Notes under the pieces: generated by a model
Told to the model about the DNA's origin: nothing
The model's input: only the letters and a program-made list of their open reading frames with translations
Databases searched by the model: none
Translations under genes and position numbers: made by a program
NCBI GenBank assembly: GCA_038229135.1
Contig: JBBROS010000006.1
Location: forward strand, 44,837 to 108,836
DNA: 64,000 nucleotides
From: JBBROS01 sp038229135
Lineage (GTDB): Bacteria > Pseudomonadota > Alphaproteobacteria > Acetobacterales > Acetobacteraceae
Reading direction: 5' to 3'
In this document: piece by piece, positions 49,827-57,321 of the stretch
Position numbering within the stretch: the stretch's first letter is position 1
Layout: every line of letters begins with the position of its first letter

Positions 49827-50462
49827 TTGAACAGCATCTCCGACAAACCGGTCCCGCAGCGCGCTCAGGAGAGCATCCCGACGCAGGAGGAGGCTGAGGC
49901 CGCGGTCCGCACGCTGCTTCGCCTCGCCGGGGAGGACCCGGACCGCGAAGGCCTGCGCGACACACCCAAGCGCGTCGTCAAGTCCTACAAGGAGCTGTTC
50001 GGCGGCTACCAGGTCGATCCCCGCGCCCTGCTCGAGCGTACCTTCGAGGAGGTCCAGGGCTACGACGAAATCGTGCTCCTGCGCGACATCCGGCTCGAGA
50101 GCCATTGCGAGCACCACATGGTGCCCATCATCGGCCGCTGCCACGTCGCCTACCTGCCGCGGAACCGCGTCGTCGGCATCAGCAAGCTCGCCCGCGTGGT
50201 GGACGCGTTCAGCAAGCGCCTGCAAATTCAGGAGCGCCTGACCGCCCAGATCGCCGACGTCATCGACGAGGTCCTCCAGCCGCGCGGCGTCGGCGTCGTC
50301 ATCGAGGCCGGGCACCAGTGCATGAGCACCCGCGGCGTGCACAAGCCCGGCGTCAGCATGGTCACCAGCCGTATGCTCGGCGCCTTCCGCGACGACCCGG
50401 CAACGCGGCGCGAGCTGATGGCGATGATCGGCCAGCGGGCGCCCTCGTCGCTCGAGACCTGA
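49827..50462 (+). CDS. folE: GTP cyclohydrolase I
   Basis: Makes dihydroneopterin triphosphate for folate synthesis. The protein has 211 residues. The zinc and active-site segments LESHCEHHMVPIIGRCHVAYLP, GISKLARVVDAFSKRLQIQERLTAQIAD and GHQCMSTRGVHKPG are complete. The only start in frame before the conserved region is a TTG at 49827, preceded by AAGGG. Metal enzymes are common in this region, but no zinc-box is seen. Confidence 0.95.
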   Translation: MNSISDKPVPQRAQESIPTQEEAEAAVRTLLRLAGEDPDREGLRDTPKRVVKSYKELFGGYQVDPRALLERTFEEVQGYDEIVLLRDIRLESHCEHHMVPIIGRCHVAYLPRNRVVGISKLARVVDAFSKRLQIQERLTAQIADVIDEVLQPRGVGVVIEAGHQCMSTRGVHKPGVSMVTSRMLGAFRDDPATRRELMAMIGQRAPSSLET

Positions 50463-50504
50463 CGGGCCCTCACCCGACCGCCCCGGAAAGAAGGGCTGCT
50501 CTGC

Positions 50505-50535
50505 TCCCTTTCCGTCCGGGTGGAAGGGGCCACGA
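50505..50535. repeat. Degenerate family B repeat
   Basis: CTCCCTTTCCGTCCGGGTGG followed by AAGGGGC: an arm of CCCTTTCC and GGAAGGGG with a TCCGGGT loop. It lies between convergent folE and benE. Confidence 0.5.
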
Positions 50536-50560
50536 GAAGCGATTGGGCTCGCGCAACCTG

Positions 50561-51706
50561 CTAGCGCCGCCAGACCCGCTCCGCACCCAGCACAGCCAGC
50601 CCCGCCACCAACCCCCAGAACGCCCCACCCAACCCCAGCGCCACCACACCTGATGCCGTGACGCCAAACGCCGCCACGGACGCGAACCGCTCTCGCTCCG
50701 GCGCGACCGCAACCGTCAGCGCGTTCGTCAACGGCCCGAGCAGCGCCGTCCCAGCCACCGTCGTGATGAGCAACTCCGGCAGCCCCGCCAGCATCGTCGC
50801 CAGCCCGGCGCCAACGATCGCCAACGCCAGATAGAGCGCCCCATACACTGGCCCCGTCCGCCACCGCTGCACCGGGTCCGGATGTGCATCCGGGTTCGTG
50901 CACAGCGCCGCCGTCAGCGAACTGAGGTTCGTCGAGTAGCAGCCGAAGGGCGCCAGAACCACCGTGAGGCCCCCCGTGACGAGAAGCGCGCTCCGCATCG
51001 GCGCCACATACCCGGCCGCCCGCAGCACCGCTCCGCCAGGGATCTGCTGCGTTGCCATCGTCACCAGGAACAATGGCACCCCGAGCCCGATCAGCGCCCC
51101 CGGGTCGAACGCCGGCGTCGTCCACACCGGTGCCGCGAGCCCCAGCGTCACGGGCGGCAGCGGATGCCCGAGGAACCACGCCAGTGGCAGCCCGGCCACG
51201 ATCACCACCAGCGGCGCCGAGGCCGCGTGCACTCCCCGCGCCACCAGGAACACCGCGAGCAGCGGAACCACGAGCCACGGCTCCACCTGCGCCGCCTGGA
51301 ACAGCGCCAGCACGAACCGCAGCAGCAGCCCCGCCAGCATCGCCGCCCCGATCGAGGCCGGGATCCGCGCCACCGCCGCCCCCAACGCCGGCACCGCGCC
51401 CGAGAGCACCATGAGCAGCCCCGAGAGCAGGAACGCCCCCACCGCCTCGGGCATGCGCGTGCCGGGCGGCATGGCAGCGATCAGCACGGCCCCCGCCAAC
51501 GACCAAGCCGTCACGATCGGCGTCCGGTGCATCAGGCTCAGCGTGATGCTCGAGAGCCCGATGCCCGCACACAGCGCGCTCACCCAGCTCGCCACCTCCG
51601 CCCCGTCCGCCCCCAGGTTCCGCGCTGCCGCGACCACGATGGCGAGCGTCCCGTAGAACCCGACTACGACGGCAACGAGCGCCGCCGCGATGACCGAGAA
51701 ACGCAT
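50561..51706 (-). CDS. benE: Benzoate/H+ symporter BenE family transporter
   Basis: 381 residues with about 12 membrane segments. Its family landmarks are LMHRTPIVTAWSLAGAVLIA, GVPLFLVTMATQQIPGGAVLRAAGY and FGCYSTNLSSLTAALCTNPDAHPDPVQRW. It imports benzoate or a related aromatic acid. The ATG overlaps the stop of the carboxymuconolactone decarboxylase gene (TGATG), pointing to aromatic acid breakdown. Confidence 0.92.
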   Translation of the reverse strand: MRFSVIAAALVAVVVGFYGTLAIVVAAARNLGADGAEVASWVSALCAGIGLSSITLSLMHRTPIVTAWSLAGAVLIAAMPPGTRMPEAVGAFLLSGLLMVLSGAVPALGAAVARIPASIGAAMLAGLLLRFVLALFQAAQVEPWLVVPLLAVFLVARGVHAASAPLVVIVAGLPLAWFLGHPLPPVTLGLAAPVWTTPAFDPGALIGLGVPLFLVTMATQQIPGGAVLRAAGYVAPMRSALLVTGGLTVVLAPFGCYSTNLSSLTAALCTNPDAHPDPVQRWRTGPVYGALYLALAIVGAGLATMLAGLPELLITTVAGTALLGPLTNALTVAVAPERERFASVAAFGVTASGVVALGLGGAFWGLVAGLAVLGAERVWRR

Positions 51707-52125
51707 CAGCCCTTGGCCGGGCCCCCTGCCTTCACGGCACCCTCGGCAACCAGCACCTCGTTGGCCGCCTTGAACGCCTCGAGCCCGGCCGGAATGCCGC
51801 AATACATCGTCGCATGCAGCAGAGCCTCGCGGATCTCGTCCACCGTCAGCCCGTTCGCCAGCGCCCCCTTCACGTGCAGCTTCAGCTCCGCCGGCATCTT
51901 CAGCGCCGTCAGCATGGCAAGGTTCAGGAAGCTCCGCGTCCGCCGGTCGAGCCCCGGCCGCGCCCACGCGTATCCCCAGGCCAGCTCCGTCGTGATCCGT
52001 TGGAATGTCGCCATGAACTCCGTCGCGTTCGCGATCGAGCCGTCCACATACTCCGCCCCCAACACCTCCCGCCGGATCGGAAGCCCGCGCTCATACAAAG
52101 AGTCCTGGGTATGCGCCTCGTCCAT
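51706..52125 (-). CDS. Carboxymuconolactone decarboxylase family protein
   Basis: 139 residues, all-alpha AhpD-like fold. YERGLPIRREVLGAEYVD, FLNLAMLTALKMPAELKLHVKGALANGLTVDEIREALLHATMYCGIPAGLEAF are typical of PcaC (4-carboxymuconolactone decarboxylase). The CxxC of AhpD-like peroxidases is absent. Coupling to benE supports a protocatechuate-branch role, though the family includes other activities. Confidence 0.85.
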   Translation of the reverse strand: MDEAHTQDSLYERGLPIRREVLGAEYVDGSIANATEFMATFQRITTELAWGYAWARPGLDRRTRSFLNLAMLTALKMPAELKLHVKGALANGLTVDEIREALLHATMYCGIPAGLEAFKAANEVLVAEGAVKAGGPAKG

Positions 52126-52180
52126 GTCCGTTTCCTTCTGTTGCCGGCCGCCATAACACGCCGGACCGAACCAACGAGCA

Positions 52181-52224
52181 ACCCTTCCCCACTCCCGATA
52201 CAGGAGCGGATGGGGGAGAGGTGA
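52181..52224. repeat. Degenerate family B repeat
   Basis: CCTTCCCCACTCCCGATACAG with GAGCGGATGGGGGAGAGGTG: recognisable arms and trailing GAGAGGTG. It lies in the divergent gap between the decarboxylase and the hydrolase. Confidence 0.5.
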
Positions 52225-52280
52225 CCACACGCGCGAACCTTCCCCTGGCGCCCGCCCCACCCCCACGCTACCCTTGTCCC

Positions 52281-53159
52281 ATGAAGGTCTGGCGCGACAT
52301 GGACCAGTCCACCCTGGACCGCGAATACAACGCACGCGCCTCCGTCCCCGATTTCGAGGCCGAGATGGCCCGCTACCGCGATGCATCCGCCCAGGCCCGC
52401 GCCGCGCTGCAGCACCATGCCGACCTCGTGTACGACCCGGCTCGAAGACTGGCCCTCGACTGGTTTCCCGGAGCCGCCGGCGGACCCGTGCTCCTCTGGA
52501 TCCACGGCGGCTACTGGCGCGCCCTGTCGAAGGAGGACCAGAGCTGCGTTGCCCCCGGCCTCGTCGCCGCCGGGATCCACGTGGCCGTCATGGACTACGC
52601 CCTCGCGCCGGAAGCCACGCTCGAACAGATCGTCGACCAGGCCCGCGCCGCCCTGGCCTGGGTGCACGCCGCGGCCGAGGGGTTCGGCGCCGACCCGCAG
52701 CGCCTGTTCGCCGGCGGCTCCTCCGCAGGCGGCCACCTCTGCGCCATGCTCATGCTCGGAGGCTGGCAGCACGACCACGGCCTCCAACCCGACGCACTCC
52801 GCGGCGGCATCAGCCTCTCCGGCCTGTTCGACCTCGAGCCCATCCGCCTCAGCCATGTCAATGCCTGGCTCGGCCTCGACACCGCCCGCGCCCATGCCCT
52901 CAGCCCGGCGCACCACATCCCGGCGCACCACATCCCGGGCCCGCCGGCCCCCGCCCTCTTCGCCAGCTACGGCGGCCTCGAGACCAGCGAGTTCGCGCGG
53001 CAAACCGATGCCTTCGCGGCCGACTGGGCTGCCGCCGGGCACCGATCCATGGTTGTCCCGCAGGCCGCCCGTAACCATTTCGACATCGCAGTGGCGCTCG
53101 GCACGCGCCATGATCCGCTCTGCGACGCCGCCTGCGCCTTCCTCCTGGAGCACCCATGA
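52281..53159 (+). CDS. Alpha/beta hydrolase (arylformamidase/carboxylesterase-like)
   Basis: 292 residues. It begins with MDQSTLDREYNARASVPDF, like kynurenine formamidase-type esterases. Oxyanion motif LLWIHGGYWRAL, nucleophile in GGSSAGGHLCAML, and a late histidine in AARNHFDIAVAL fit the HSL/formamidase group. A 15-base duplication encodes PAHHIPAHHIP. The stop overlaps the next start (ATGA). Substrate not determined; formylkynurenine is one option. Confidence 0.82.
   Translation: MKVWRDMDQSTLDREYNARASVPDFEAEMARYRDASAQARAALQHHADLVYDPARRLALDWFPGAAGGPVLLWIHGGYWRALSKEDQSCVAPGLVAAGIHVAVMDYALAPEATLEQIVDQARAALAWVHAAAEGFGADPQRLFAGGSSAGGHLCAMLMLGGWQHDHGLQPDALRGGISLSGLFDLEPIRLSHVNAWLGLDTARAHALSPAHHIPAHHIPGPPAPALFASYGGLETSEFARQTDAFAADWAAAGHRSMVVPQAARNHFDIAVALGTRHDPLCDAACAFLLEHP
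52905..52934 (+). repeat. 15-base tandem duplication in the hydrolase gene
   Basis: Two perfect copies of CCGGCGCACCACATC, read as PAHHI-PAHHI; frame preserved. Confidence 0.9.
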
Positions 53160-54142
53160 CCGCTTCGATTGTCGTCCTGGTCGTGCTCGCCCTCGTGGTG
53201 GCGCTCGCAGTTGGGCTCGGCGTCCGCACCGTGCCGCAGGGCCAGGTCTGGACCGTCGAGCGCTTCGGCGCCTTCACGCGCCTGCTCAACCCCGGCCTCA
53301 ACCTCATGGTCCCGCTCGTCGAGCAGGTCGGCCACCGCATGAACGTGCAGGAGATCGTGCTCGACATCCCCGAGCAGGCCGTCATCACCCGCGACAACGC
53401 GGCCGTCATGGTGGATGGCATCATGTATTACCGCGTGCTGGACCCGGCTAAGGCCGCCTATGGCGCGCAGAACCTGGTGCAGGCCCTCACCTCCATGGCC
53501 ATGACCAACATCCGCAGCGTGATCGGCGCGATGGACCTCGACGGCGCGCTGTCGGGCCGGGAAGAGATCAACGCCAAGCTGCTGGTCACGCTCGACCACG
53601 CGACGGCCCCCTGGGGCGTGAAGGTCAGCCGCGTCGAGCTGCGCAAGATCGAGCCGCCGGCCAACCTGGTGGCCGCCATGAACCTGCAGATGACGGCCGA
53701 GCGCGAGCGCCGCGCGACGGTGGCGCGCGCCATGGGCGAGCGCGAGGCCGCCGTGGCCCGCGCCGAGGGCCAGAAGCAGGCGACCGTGCTCGAGGCCGAG
53801 GCCAGGCTCGAAGCCGCCATCAAGGACGCCGAAGCCCGGGAGCGCCTGGCCGCCGCCGAGGCGACAGCCACCCGCTCCGTGGCCGCCGCCGCCGAGGGCG
53901 CCGGAGCGGACGCGCTGCGCTACTTCATTGCGCAGAAATACGTGGATGCCATCCGCGCCCTGGCCGCCAACCCGAACGGCCGCACCCTCGTCATCCCGGT
54001 CGAGACAGGCGCGCTGGCGGGCGGCATCACCCAGGCCATCGAGGCCATGCGCCTCGGCCGCGACGACATGCCCCGGCCGCCGCCCACGGGTCCGCGCCCG
54101 GTGCCGCCCGCCACGCCCGGACCGTGGACCCAAGGACGGTGA
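53156..54142 (+). CDS. SPFH/Band 7 domain protein (QmcA/paraslipin type)
   Basis: 328 residues. One N-terminal membrane helix (IVVLVVLALVVALAVGLGV) is followed by the band 7 domain (VPQGQVWTVERFGAFTRLLNPGLNLMVPLVEQV, DIPEQAVITRDNAAVMVDGIMYYRV) and a long charged helix rich in Ala/Glu (about 180-255). A proline-rich tail ends it. Such proteins organise membrane microdomains together with an NfeD partner, which is the next gene (TGATG overlap). Confidence 0.93.
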   Translation: MTASIVVLVVLALVVALAVGLGVRTVPQGQVWTVERFGAFTRLLNPGLNLMVPLVEQVGHRMNVQEIVLDIPEQAVITRDNAAVMVDGIMYYRVLDPAKAAYGAQNLVQALTSMAMTNIRSVIGAMDLDGALSGREEINAKLLVTLDHATAPWGVKVSRVELRKIEPPANLVAAMNLQMTAERERRATVARAMGEREAAVARAEGQKQATVLEAEARLEAAIKDAEARERLAAAEATATRSVAAAAEGAGADALRYFIAQKYVDAIRALAANPNGRTLVIPVETGALAGGITQAIEAMRLGRDDMPRPPPTGPRPVPPATPGPWTQGR

Positions 54143-54573
54143 TGCCCGCATTCGTCGATGGCGCGGCGATCTGGCTCGTCGCCGGGCTGCTGCTGGCGGC
54201 GCTGGAGATGGTGGCCCCGGGCGTGTTCCTGCTTTGGCTGGGCCTCGCTGCCATCCTCACCGGCGCGGCCACGGCCGTGTTCACCCCGGGCATCGTGCTG
54301 CAGCTGGGGCTGTTCGTCGCGCTCACCGCAGCGCTCGTCGCCCTCGTCGCCACCCGCCTCCGCAGCCCGGGCGCGGACACGGTGAACGCGCCAGACGCCG
54401 GGCTCGTGGGCCAGCAATGCCGCGCGCTGGACCTGGCGCACGGCCAGGGCCGCGTCGCCCTGGGCGACGGCACCTGGTCCGCCCGCGTCGCCGACGGCAC
54501 CACCCCCACCCCCGGCCAGACGCTCCGCGTCGTCGGGCTCGAGGGCACCACGCTCCTCGTCGCTTCCCTCTAA
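54142..54573 (+). CDS. NfeD-like membrane protein
   Basis: 143 residues. Three to four membrane segments (IWLVAGLLLAALEMVAPGVFLLWLGLAAILTGAATAV) are followed by a small C-terminal OB-like domain (GLVGQQCRALDLAHGQGRVALGDGTWSARV). The short NfeD (YbbJ) type without a protease domain. It overlaps the SPFH gene and is its usual partner. Confidence 0.92.
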   Translation: MPAFVDGAAIWLVAGLLLAALEMVAPGVFLLWLGLAAILTGAATAVFTPGIVLQLGLFVALTAALVALVATRLRSPGADTVNAPDAGLVGQQCRALDLAHGQGRVALGDGTWSARVADGTTPTPGQTLRVVGLEGTTLLVASL

Positions 54574-54585
54574 CGGAGACCGAAC

Positions 54586-55263
54586 ATGCTCAAATTCTAC
54601 TACAGCCTCGCCCCCAACCCCATGAAGGTCGCACTCTTCCTCGAAGAGTCCGGCATGCCCTACGAGGCCATCCCGGTCGACACCCGCAAGGGCGACCAGC
54701 ACGACGCGGCCTTCACCAAACTCAACCCGAACGCGAAGGTCCCCGTCATCGTCGACGGCGACACGACCGTGTTCGATAGCAACGCCATCCTGCTCTACCT
54801 CGCCGAGAAGTCCGGCCAGTTCCTCCCCGCCGACCGTGGCGCCACCCTCTCCTGGCTCATGTTCGTGGCCAGCGGCGTCGGCCCCTATGCCGGTCAATGC
54901 GTCCATTTCCGCCACTTCGCGCCCGAGCCCAAGGAATACGGGGTCACACGCTACATGTTCGAGGCCAAGCGTCATTTCTCGCTGCTCGACCAGCACCTCG
55001 CCACCAACGACTACATGGTTGGCGGCTACTCCATCATCGACATGGCCGTGTGGGGCTGGGCACGCATGCTGCCCTTCGTCCTGGGCGAGGGCATGGCTGA
55101 CACGGCCATCTGGTCGCACTACCCGAACCTCAAGCGCCACTTCGACCTGGTCAGCGCCCGCCCCGCCACGGCCCGAGCGCTCGCCATCAAGGACCGCCAT
55201 GCCTTCAAGGCCGAGTTCGACGCTGAAGCCAAGCGCCACATGTTCAGACACATCGCCGCGTAG
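54586..55263 (+). CDS. Glutathione S-transferase family protein
   Basis: 225 residues. The N-terminal thioredoxin-like domain has KFYYSLAPNPMKVALFLEESGMPYEAIPVD, LNPNAKVPVIVDGDTTVFDSNAILLYLAEKSG with the cis-Pro and SNAI glutathione site. The helical C-terminal domain ends in RHFDLVSARPATARALAI. Similar to the YghU/YfcG-like group. Ribosome site CGGAG before the ATG. Confidence 0.9.
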   Translation: MLKFYYSLAPNPMKVALFLEESGMPYEAIPVDTRKGDQHDAAFTKLNPNAKVPVIVDGDTTVFDSNAILLYLAEKSGQFLPADRGATLSWLMFVASGVGPYAGQCVHFRHFAPEPKEYGVTRYMFEAKRHFSLLDQHLATNDYMVGGYSIIDMAVWGWARMLPFVLGEGMADTAIWSHYPNLKRHFDLVSARPATARALAIKDRHAFKAEFDAEAKRHMFRHIAA

Positions 55264-55266
55264 CAC

Positions 55267-55300
55267 GGCTCCCCTCTCCCTCCGACGAGGGAGAGGGCTC
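55267..55300. repeat. Family B repeat between convergent genes
   Basis: CCCCTCTCCCTCCGACGAGG with GAGAGGGCTCGG forms a clean hairpin (CCTCTCCCTC, loop, GAGGGAGAGG). It may end transcription from both sides. Confidence 0.75.
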
Positions 55301-55304
55301 GGCC

Positions 55305-56723
55305 CTACCCCTCCGCCATGTCGAACGCCGGCAGGAGCCCGGCTGGCAGCGGGCTCACATAAGGCGTCAGCTCCAGCCGCGCCCGGTGCTCGGCCTGCGC
55401 CGCCTCGAGCAGCGCGCGGTCCTGCAACACGTCGAGGGCCGTGCCCGCCATCGCCTTGGCCGCATGCACCATGCCCTTGTGCGCGAGCTTGCTCTTGCCC
55501 TGCGCCGTCAGCTGCCAGGAGTGCCCCGGCGTCCCGATCGCATAGGTGGCACCCCGCATCTGCACCGTCGGCACCGCCCAGCTCACGTCGCCCACATCCG
55601 TGCTGCCCACCTGGCGGCTGCCCTTGGTGTCCAGCGGCACAAGCCGGTCCGCCAGCGGCGCGTCCGTCACGGCCAGGCCGAAGCGGGCATGCGCGCTCAC
55701 GATGTCCTCCGGCCGGACCGTCGCCCGGATGGCCTCCGCGAATGCCTTGTCCTCCGCATCGAACGGCGGTGGCCCCAAGCGCTCGATGTTGGCGTGCAGC
55801 GCCTGCTCCAGCGGCCCGTTGCCCAATAGGTTGCTCATCCCGCTGATTACCCGGTGCTCGACGGTCGTCTCCGTCATCAGCGCCGCGCCCTCGGCAATCC
55901 GTCCCACCCGCGCCGCCAGCTCCTGCAGCGCCGGCAACTCCTCGGCGCGCATCAGGTAGCGGACCTTCGCCGTCCCCTGCACCACGTTCGGCGCGATGCC
56001 GCCCGCGTCCAGGTAGGCGTAGTGCACCCGCGCGCTGTCCGGGATGTGCTCGCGCAGGTAGTTCACGCCGACGTTCATCAGCTCCACCGCATCGAGCGCG
56101 CTCCGCCCCAGCTCCGGGCTGGCCGCCGCATGGCTCGAACGGCCGACGAACGCGTAGTCCACCTGCAGGATGGCCAGCGAAAACGCCTCGTTCACCGCCG
56201 CGAACGGGGCCGGGTGCCAGCTTATGGCCATGTCCACGTCGGCGAACACGCCGTCCCGCACCATGAACGTCTTGGCCGCCCCGCCCTCTTCGGCCGGGCA
56301 GCCGTAGTAGCGGATGCGCCCCGGCAGGCCCTGCTCGGCCAGCCAGTCCCGCACCGCGATCGCGGCCAGCATCGCCCCGGCCCCGAGCAGGTTGTGCCCG
56401 CACCCGTGCCCGGCATGCTGCCCCGGCACCGGACGATGCTCCGCAACCCCGGCCTCCTGGCTCAGCCCCGGCAACGCGTCGTACTCGCCCAGCATCGCGA
56501 TCACCGGGCCGCCCTCGCCCCACTCGCCCAGCACGGCGGTCGGGATGCCGACCAGGCCCTGCTCCACGCGGAACCCTTTGGCCTCCAGCAGCGCCGCGTG
56601 CTCGGCCGTGGAGCGCGTCTCCTGGAAGTTCAGCTCCGGCATGCCCCAGACTCGATCGCTCATCGCGACCAGGTCGGCCTCATGCGCCTCGACCAACTGC
56701 CAGATCCGTTCCGCATTCTGCAT
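55305..56723 (-). CDS. M20 family amidohydrolase (AbgB-like)
   Basis: 472 residues. Metal-binding and catalytic segments: GEYDALPGLSQ, QHAGHGCGHNLLGAGAMLAA, YGCPAEEGGAAKTFMVRDG, WHPAPF, GRSSHAAASPELGRSALDAVELM and, near the end, GTPGHSWQLTAQGKS. Close in type to aminobenzoyl-glutamate hydrolase subunit B and related amidohydrolases. The ATG at 56723 has a strong ribosome site (TTGGAGG) and was preferred to the ATG at 56747. Confidence 0.92.
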   Translation of the reverse strand: MQNAERIWQLVEAHEADLVAMSDRVWGMPELNFQETRSTAEHAALLEAKGFRVEQGLVGIPTAVLGEWGEGGPVIAMLGEYDALPGLSQEAGVAEHRPVPGQHAGHGCGHNLLGAGAMLAAIAVRDWLAEQGLPGRIRYYGCPAEEGGAAKTFMVRDGVFADVDMAISWHPAPFAAVNEAFSLAILQVDYAFVGRSSHAAASPELGRSALDAVELMNVGVNYLREHIPDSARVHYAYLDAGGIAPNVVQGTAKVRYLMRAEELPALQELAARVGRIAEGAALMTETTVEHRVISGMSNLLGNGPLEQALHANIERLGPPPFDAEDKAFAEAIRATVRPEDIVSAHARFGLAVTDAPLADRLVPLDTKGSRQVGSTDVGDVSWAVPTVQMRGATYAIGTPGHSWQLTAQGKSKLAHKGMVHAAKAMAGTALDVLQDRALLEAAQAEHRARLELTPYVSPLPAGLLPAFDMAEG

Positions 56724-56771
56724 GGCGCCCTCCAACTCGGCTGGCATCCTGACGCGGAACGCCTGGCAGCG

Positions 56772-57203
56772 CTACGCCCCGGCCACGTAGGCCTTCAGGC
56801 TGTCCACCTCGTAGGCCTGCTGGTCGATCCGAGCCTTCACGATATCCCCGATGCTCACCAGGCCCGCGAGGTGGTCGCCCTCCATCACCGGCAGATGCCG
56901 GAACCGGCCATCCGTCATCAGCGCCATCGCCTCGGCCACCGTCGTCGTCATCGTGGCGGTGTGCAGCTCGCTCGTCATCAGTTGCGCCGCCGTCATCTCG
57001 AGCGTCCGCGCCCCGCTCTCGGCCAGGCTGCCCACGATGTCCCGCTCGGACACGATGCCCAGCACCTGATCCCGCGCATCCGTCACCAGCACCGCGCCGA
57101 TGCGACGGTGCGAGAGCAGCCGCGCCACTTCCGCAATCGTCGCCGTGGGCGGCACCCGCGCGACGTCGTTGCCCTTGGTCTTGAGAATTGCAGCGATGGT
57201 CAT
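56772..57203 (-). CDS. Two-CBS-domain protein
   Basis: 143 residues made of two CBS domains: ATIAEVARLLSHRRIGAVLVTDARDQVLGIVSERDIV (about 20-58) and TTVAEAMALMTDGRFRHLPVMEGDHLAGLVSIGDIVKA (about 86-125). Such stand-alone proteins bind adenosine nucleotides and act as sensors. The target is unknown. It lies 24 bases after the terminator region of the ABC exporter and 48 before the amidohydrolase. Confidence 0.93.
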   Translation of the reverse strand: MTIAAILKTKGNDVARVPPTATIAEVARLLSHRRIGAVLVTDARDQVLGIVSERDIVGSLAESGARTLEMTAAQLMTSELHTATMTTTVAEAMALMTDGRFRHLPVMEGDHLAGLVSIGDIVKARIDQQAYEVDSLKAYVAGA

Positions 57204-57284
57204 GGACGTTCATCCCTTGTTATTCTTCGGGGGATGAAAGCATGCGCCTCCCTGGCCAACCGCCGCAACAACCCGTCTCGCAGG

Positions 57285-57316
57285 TGCGAGAAAGGAAAGG
57301 GCCGCGAGGCCCCCCG
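57285..57316 (-). terminator. Probable rho-independent terminator of the ABC exporter gene
   Basis: Read on the minus strand just after the stop codon: GGGCC-TCGC-GGCCC followed by TTTCCTTTCTCGC. A 5-base GC stem and a broken T-run; plausible but short. Confidence 0.55.
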
Positions 57317-57321
57317 CCGCA

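Noticed and set aside
53920..56523. 867-codon minus-strand frame across the NfeD, GST and amidohydrolase genes
   Set aside because: Covers three well-supported genes in other frames; Gly/Arg-rich with no recognisable domain.
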